NCBI RefSeq assembly: GCF_001411805.1
Contig: NZ_CP007214.1
Location: forward strand, 1-64,000
Length of the DNA stretch: 64,000 nucleotides
Reading direction: 5' to 3'
DNA from: Burkholderia plantarii
GTDB taxonomy: Bacteria; Pseudomonadota; Gammaproteobacteria; Burkholderiales; Burkholderiaceae
Of the stretch, positions 59,510 through 64,000 are shown piece by piece; the stretch's first letter is position 1, and every line of letters starts with the position of its first letter. The notes under the pieces were generated by a model. That model saw nothing but the letters and a program-made list of their open reading frames with translations. It was not told where the DNA came from and did not search any database. The position numbers and the translations under genes are program-made.

Positions 59510-59781
59510 CTTGGCCACGATCGTTTGACATGACCCTCGCGTCGCACATGCACCGCACCGGTTCCAGCCGATAGCGCCGCCCGAGCCGAGCGCGTACAGC
59601 CGCACTCACGGCGCTGCGCGCGTCTCAGAGGCCTGCCGACGGCGACCATCGCCCGGATGTACTTCGATCGCGAGACGACGCACTACGTGGACGCACCGCA
59701 TACAGCAGGGCGCAGCCCTGCATTCGTGGGAAGTGCCACCCCAGGACGCCCGGCCAACAGCCGCCGGCGGACGTCCCGGGC
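59510..59781. other. Gap between the convergent finO-like and traI genes
   Basis: No gene is seen. Past the traI stop (minus strand) there is an imperfect GC-rich inverted repeat (around 59735-59780), possibly a transcription end without a T-run. Nothing else is evident. Confidence 0.4.
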
Positions 59782-62703
59782 TCAATCTATATCGAACTGA
59801 GTCTGCTGTAGCACCTGCTGTTGCCGCCGAGGCTGCGGCGCTGGATTGGCCGATTGAGGTTGCAGCGAGGCGTTAGCAAGCTGAGCCTCCTCATGCTCAC
59901 GTAGCGTCTGGATCGCGCTCGACTTGTCCTGATGCTGGCTGACTGCCCAGCGGGCGGTCTCGGCACCGGTCGTGTAGACGAGCAGATCGTCAACGGCGCG
60001 GGTGATGCCGACGTAAAAACTGCGGTCACCGAAAATTCGCCGCACGGTCATCGCAATGTCCGATTGTCGGCGTGGGTCGTCAGGGTCACGCCCAAGCTTT
60101 TCGGATGGGATGTGCAGTATGGCCTGCTCGCGCGTCGCGCCCTGGCCAGCGTGGACCGTTACCGCGTAGGCATGATCCCAGTGACGTTGGGCGTCGAGAT
60201 CCCACGGGATCTCCTTTCCGTCCGCGAGACGAAGAACTGCCTGGTTGCCGTGGATGGAAACCACCGTCGCCTCGTGGCCGTTCTTGACCAGTTCGTCTCC
60301 GCGCGTGAAGCGGATGACATCGCGAGCCGCCAGCGCGCGCTCCTCCGAGAGATAGACCTCGACGCGGTTGTATTTTTTCGGCTCCCACTCCATCAGAGAG
60401 CCATCGGCTTTGCGGAGCACAACGATGCCTTCGTCCGGTCGGGTCGCGACGACTGTCATGTATTCGCCTCGGGCCGCGAGGATCTTTTGGTAGTCCCGGC
60501 CGAACCGCACCGTCATTTCCTTCGTGTAATACTGCGCCTCCTTTTGCTTGGCGCGGGTCATCTCGCTTTCCGACCGGAAAATCGTGTGATCCGACTCCTG
60601 CGTATCAAGTTCGCCACGCTCCTGCAACTCGGAACGAATCGCGTTGTTGATGTTGACGCGGTCCTCGTTGAACGGCGTGATGATGATGGTCTCGTTGCGT
60701 CGATCGCCTCGCTCGACGTACCGGCGCGCCAAGTTTTGCACCAGCAGCTCCCCATCGGGAATTTCAATGACGCGGCCGGCTTGCTCGAGAAAATCGAAGG
60801 CACGGGCGTTGCGGCTGAGATCGAGATCGGTCAGCTCCTCGCCGGGCGCCAGGTCTGCGGTACCGACCGTGATCGCCACCGCCTGCTGCAGCTCGGGGTT
60901 TCGCTGACGCTGGATCTGCGTCATGAGCGCCGTCGAGAGGCCCTCGTCCTGCAAGACCTCGAACGGCTTGCCGGCCTCGATCGCCTGCAGTTGCAGCTTG
61001 TCACCGAGCAGAATGACCTTGGCGTCGGCTCGCTCGGCCATTTTGATCAGTCGGGCCATCTGGCGCTGGGCGAGGAACGACGCTTCGTCGACGAGCCAGA
61101 GTTCGGGCTCGCGCTTCATGTCCGGGACGTACTCGCGCAGCAACTTCAGATCGTCCTGCCGGCGCTGCTCGTGGATTTCGAACATCGTAACCGTGTCTGC
61201 ATTGATCCCGCCATCGGCCGCGAGTTGCAACGCGGCCTTGCCGGTGGCCGCCATCCCACGAACGACGTAGCCCCGCTCGAGCGCCACTTGGACGGTGCCC
61301 TTGACCATCGTGGTCTTACCGACGCCGGCGAGCCCCTGAACGCCGGCGATGCGGTCCTCGCTGGTCAGGGCGAGTTCGATCGCCGCTCGCTGGCCGGTCG
61401 TATAGTTGAAAGTCGGGTCATTGCGTTCAGCCCGGGCGGCCTCAACGGCGTGATCAATGCGTGCGCGAACGACGTCGAGCGGCGCGATCGCCGGCGTCGT
61501 GCCTTGCTGAGACAGTGCTTGCTCGACTGTCCAGCGCTCGGTGTTCAGCATTTTCTCGGTGGTGATGTTGCCGTCCGGCAGGTTGACGATCTTGCCGTCC
61601 TCGACCAGTTTCTTGTACGCGGTCAGGATCGCAGCCGGGGAGGTGCGGCCAACGGCGTGCTCGATGGCGGTCTTGACCATGTCGTACCGGTTCAGGACGA
61701 TCTCGCGCTCGCCGAGGTGGGCGGCAGAAAACCGAAGCGCATCAATGCCCGACATTTCGACAACACGGGCATCGGTGCCGGCCTCGCGTGCCTCGTGCGC
61801 CTTCGCCTGGATCGCGCCGTAGTCCAGGCCGACCGACTGCGCGCGCTCGCGCCAAGTCTGGGAGAGCAAGCCGTGGTCGACGTCGCGCTTGCGCTCGCGC
61901 GTGGCGAGCACCGCCCGTTCCTTCTCGGCCGGAGTCGCATTGGCCGGGTCAATGCCGTGCGCCACCAACCACCGATCGCGCGCGGCGGAGCGTTGGCTGA
62001 AGTGCTCGATCTGCTCGCGGGTGACGCCCACCAGCTCGAAGTTACCGTTCTTGTCCGGCGCCGTGATCGCATAGCCGCGCTTCTGCAGCCCGCGCGCGAG
62101 CGAGGCGGTGTAGACGGCGCCGATGACCTTCTGCTGCAGGTACAGCTCGTCGTTGGTGAGCGCACGCCACTCGCCGTCTTCTCGTTGCGTGGCATTGAGG
62201 ATGACAGCGTGCGTATGCGTGTCCGGATCCAGGTCACGACTGGTGTTGTGGCGGAACAGGGCGGCGACGATGTTCCCGGTCTCCTCGGTGATCGTTTCCC
62301 CGTCGACCGTCTTGCGAGCCTGCGCAGCATATTCCTCGATGTACTCGAGTGCTTCCTTGACAGCCTCCTCGTGCGCGAGGCGGACCTGGTGATCTTCGAA
62401 CACCTCGGCGGCGATGCTGACGCTCTTGGGCGCCGAAAACGTCAAATCAATGCCAGGCCGGTGGACCCACTCGGGTTCGCCGTTTTCATCGCGAACGACG
62501 CGGCCCAGCTGCTTGCCAGCAACGCGGCCGGACAGCAGCTCGAAGAATTCCTTCTCGTCCACCTGGCCGTCGAGGCCGAGCGAGGCGGCCCCTTTGCCGA
62601 ACCACTGGGAGCGCTCGAGGCCCTGTTCGGTGGTGTAGTAATTGTCTTTTGAAAAGTAGTGCAGCGCCTGGCCGGCGCTGCCTACGTTGTGCATGCTCAT
62701 CAT
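59782..62703 (-). CDS. traI: TraI/TrwC relaxase-helicase (MOB-F)
   Basis: This is a 973-aa conjugative relaxase. The TrwC domain has candidate catalytic tyrosines Y22/Y23 near the N-terminus, GIDLTFSAPKSVS (84-96), and the HUH metal site H152 with H163-x-H165 (RHNTSRDLDPDTHTHAVILN region). The RecD-like helicase domain follows: Walker A GLAGVGKT (457-464), WLVDEAS (536-542), and late motifs HAYAVTVHAGQG and FYVGITRA. It nicks oriT, stays bound to the 5' end and unwinds the strand for export. At 973 aa it is nearer R388 TrwC than the 1756-aa F TraI. It follows traD by 9 bp. Confidence 0.95.
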   Translation of the reverse strand: MMSMHNVGSAGQALHYFSKDNYYTTEQGLERSQWFGKGAASLGLDGQVDEKEFFELLSGRVAGKQLGRVVRDENGEPEWVHRPGIDLTFSAPKSVSIAAEVFEDHQVRLAHEEAVKEALEYIEEYAAQARKTVDGETITEETGNIVAALFRHNTSRDLDPDTHTHAVILNATQREDGEWRALTNDELYLQQKVIGAVYTASLARGLQKRGYAITAPDKNGNFELVGVTREQIEHFSQRSAARDRWLVAHGIDPANATPAEKERAVLATRERKRDVDHGLLSQTWRERAQSVGLDYGAIQAKAHEAREAGTDARVVEMSGIDALRFSAAHLGEREIVLNRYDMVKTAIEHAVGRTSPAAILTAYKKLVEDGKIVNLPDGNITTEKMLNTERWTVEQALSQQGTTPAIAPLDVVRARIDHAVEAARAERNDPTFNYTTGQRAAIELALTSEDRIAGVQGLAGVGKTTMVKGTVQVALERGYVVRGMAATGKAALQLAADGGINADTVTMFEIHEQRRQDDLKLLREYVPDMKREPELWLVDEASFLAQRQMARLIKMAERADAKVILLGDKLQLQAIEAGKPFEVLQDEGLSTALMTQIQRQRNPELQQAVAITVGTADLAPGEELTDLDLSRNARAFDFLEQAGRVIEIPDGELLVQNLARRYVERGDRRNETIIITPFNEDRVNINNAIRSELQERGELDTQESDHTIFRSESEMTRAKQKEAQYYTKEMTVRFGRDYQKILAARGEYMTVVATRPDEGIVVLRKADGSLMEWEPKKYNRVEVYLSEERALAARDVIRFTRGDELVKNGHEATVVSIHGNQAVLRLADGKEIPWDLDAQRHWDHAYAVTVHAGQGATREQAILHIPSEKLGRDPDDPRRQSDIAMTVRRIFGDRSFYVGITRAVDDLLVYTTGAETARWAVSQHQDKSSAIQTLREHEEAQLANASLQPQSANPAPQPRRQQQVLQQTQFDID

Positions 62704-62712
62704 GGCGCGGTC

Positions 62713-64000
62713 TCAGAAAATGTCGAAGTGGCCATTGGAATCGTCGGGCGCGCTGCCGAAGCCATCCGACTCGCCGCTGGTACGCCCCTGAACTTCGCCC
62801 GTGTCCGCGTCGACGACTTCACCGGACGGGAGCATGATGAGATTGCCCGGCGCGGCACCGGCACCGGCAGCGGCGGAAGCGCAAGCGGCGGAAGCGGCCG
62901 GCGCGGTCGCCGCAGCAGAAGGCGGCGAAGAGGGGACGGGAGGGGCCGATGCCGCCGGCGCCGATTGGACCGCCGCAGCAGTTGAGGAAGACGTCGCCGC
63001 CGGCGCCGGCACGGCGATCTGCGGATTCGGGGCCGCGGACGGCGGGAGCCACAACCCGGAAGCCTGGCGCGGAACGAATGGTGTCGCGATCTGCGCGATC
63101 GGAACGTATCCGTATTTCACGCGCGCGACCGGATAATCGCCCGGCGTCACGAGATAGCCCTCCATATCGGGCAACCGCAAGATCTCGGACGCGAGCACAA
63201 TGTCCCGCAGGTTGCGGCGCGCGAAGACGCTCATGCTGTCGCGACGTTCGTCAATCCCGATGGTCGCGTTTTCCTCCTTTTCATCGATATCGGCCTGGCC
63301 GATCGCATTGACCAATGCCTTTGCCGAGTCTCCATCGGTCACACGCAAGAGCAGCTTGGTTTGGCAGCCCGAGATGATGGTGCGCGCGAGGTGATCGCCA
63401 TAAGTTTCGAAAAGTTGGGAAAAATCCTGAAGTCCGAGCACGAAGCAGCCACCGAATTTGCGTGTTCCGGTGACGGCCATCTTCATGATCTCGAGCTTCT
63501 GCAAGCCCGGTAGCTCGTCGTAGAAATACCAGAAGCGCTCGGCGTGAATCGGATCCAGCGACAGCAGTGCCTGGATCGCGACGTCGCACCACAAACTGAT
63601 GACTGGAAGCAGCGCGGATTTTTGTTCCTCATTGACGGTGATGAACAGCCAAGAGTCATCGTCCTCCTTCTGTGTCCACTCGCGAATCGAGAATGGCTCG
63701 CCCTCGTCATGGAGGAAGCGGAAGCTGTCCAGCTGATTTTGCACGGTCATCTTGAGGCTCATGCCGGTCCGCTCGGTAACGGGATCGACATACGTTGCGG
63801 CCGCCTCGCGAATCAAAAGCGCATGAAGTTCGTCGAGGTTGCTGCGCGAGATCGCTTTATATAGCTCAGCATTCGTTCGCTTGTTTGACTGGCCGAGCGC
63901 GCGTAGTGAATCCTTGAAGACCATCCGAGCCGCGATCGCGAAAAAAGGCTGCGGGTCCTTCGGTGGCAGCGGGATGAGCGCCTCCGCGATGTTGTCGTAA
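62713..64000 (-). CDS. traD: TraD coupling protein, C-terminal part
   Basis: The open frame enters from beyond the window end, so the start, membrane anchor and Walker A are not seen. The visible about 429 residues include SFREW-type IREWTQKEDDD, ALLSLDPIHAERFWYFYDELPGL (Walker B, DE), and GTRKFGGCFVLGLQDFSQL, all typical of F-type TraD/VirD4 coupling ATPases. The C-terminal 120 residues are Ala/Pro/Ser-rich and end in an acidic DDSNGHFDIF-like tail, which in TraD contacts TraM at the relaxosome. Order traD-traI as in F. Confidence 0.93.
   Translation of the reverse strand, partial: YDNIAEALIPLPPKDPQPFFAIAARMVFKDSLRALGQSNKRTNAELYKAISRSNLDELHALLIREAAATYVDPVTERTGMSLKMTVQNQLDSFRFLHDEGEPFSIREWTQKEDDDSWLFITVNEEQKSALLPVISLWCDVAIQALLSLDPIHAERFWYFYDELPGLQKLEIMKMAVTGTRKFGGCFVLGLQDFSQLFETYGDHLARTIISGCQTKLLLRVTDGDSAKALVNAIGQADIDEKEENATIGIDERRDSMSVFARRNLRDIVLASEILRLPDMEGYLVTPGDYPVARVKYGYVPIAQIATPFVPRQASGLWLPPSAAPNPQIAVPAPAATSSSTAAAVQSAPAASAPPVPSSPPSAAATAPAASAACASAAAGAGAAPGNLIMLPSGEVVDADTGEVQGRTSGESDGFGSAPDDSNGHFDIF

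Noticed and set aside
59932..62652. A 906-codon plus-strand frame opposite traI
   Set aside because: traI on the minus strand is unmistakable by motifs; the mirror frame is a high-GC third-position artefact.

Overview
The window is a segment of a large, GC-rich conjugative plasmid. The best guess for the host is a Burkholderia-type betaproteobacterium. The base composition, a BpaA-like trimeric autotransporter adhesin, the RepA/ParA/ParB backbone and an F-type (MPF-F, MOB-F) transfer system all fit, but the host assignment is inference.

Layout. 1-3850 is a basic replicon: a parS-like palindrome, parA-parB with a 4-bp overlap, eleven direct iterons, an AT-rich stretch, six inverted iterons, DnaA boxes and repA. 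3852-5065 is degraded DNA ending in a cluster of palindromes. 5106-6524 looks like a second, IncFII/R1-style replicon on the minus strand. It has a RepA-like protein, a DnaA-box origin just past its stop codon, and a short promoter-to-terminator transcript (about 78 nt) antisense to the rep leader. 6625-18912 is a minus-strand accessory block: a DUF1173 protein, small paralogous proteins, a 1230-aa trimeric autotransporter, a DsbD-N-like periplasmic protein, lipoproteins, a zeta-toxin fusion, a PLD nuclease and a small lipoprotein.

19476-46358 is one long minus-strand tra operon. In transcription order it runs: lytic transglycosylase, small exported protein, traA, L, E, K, B, a four-gene insert (unknown protein, HNH nuclease, C5-methyltransferase, DUF5131 protein), dsbC, traV, traC, trbI, an S26 peptidase, traW, an unknown membrane protein, traU, trbC, traN in two pieces, two unknown exported or membrane proteins, traF, traH and traG. 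Most junctions are ATGA, GTGA or TGATG overlaps, so translation is probably coupled along the operon. A small plus-strand membrane protein sits where F carries the exclusion gene traS.

47418-52618 is a visibly AT-richer metabolic insert: LysR regulator, DUF485 protein, sodium:solute symporter, nitrilase and a LuxR-type regulator with AHL-binding residues. 52942-58946 is accessory cargo: an Rhs polymorphic toxin with a GHH nuclease-like tip and a probable immunity gene, then a DUF1778/GNAT toxin-antitoxin pair with a palindromic operator. 59030-64000 returns to transfer: a FinO/ProQ-like protein, the TrwC/TraI relaxase-helicase, and the C-terminal part of the TraD coupling protein, which runs off the window end.

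The genes together make a self-transmissible plasmid. TraI and TraD process DNA and pass it to the TraC-powered channel. TraA is the pilin. TraN, TraG and the exclusion-like genes handle mating-pair contact, and FinO would restrain transfer. The observations most worth following are the split traN, the HNH/methyltransferase/DUF5131 insert inside the tra operon, the zeta/kinase-like/KfrB fusion, and the second replicon with a candidate copy-control antisense RNA.
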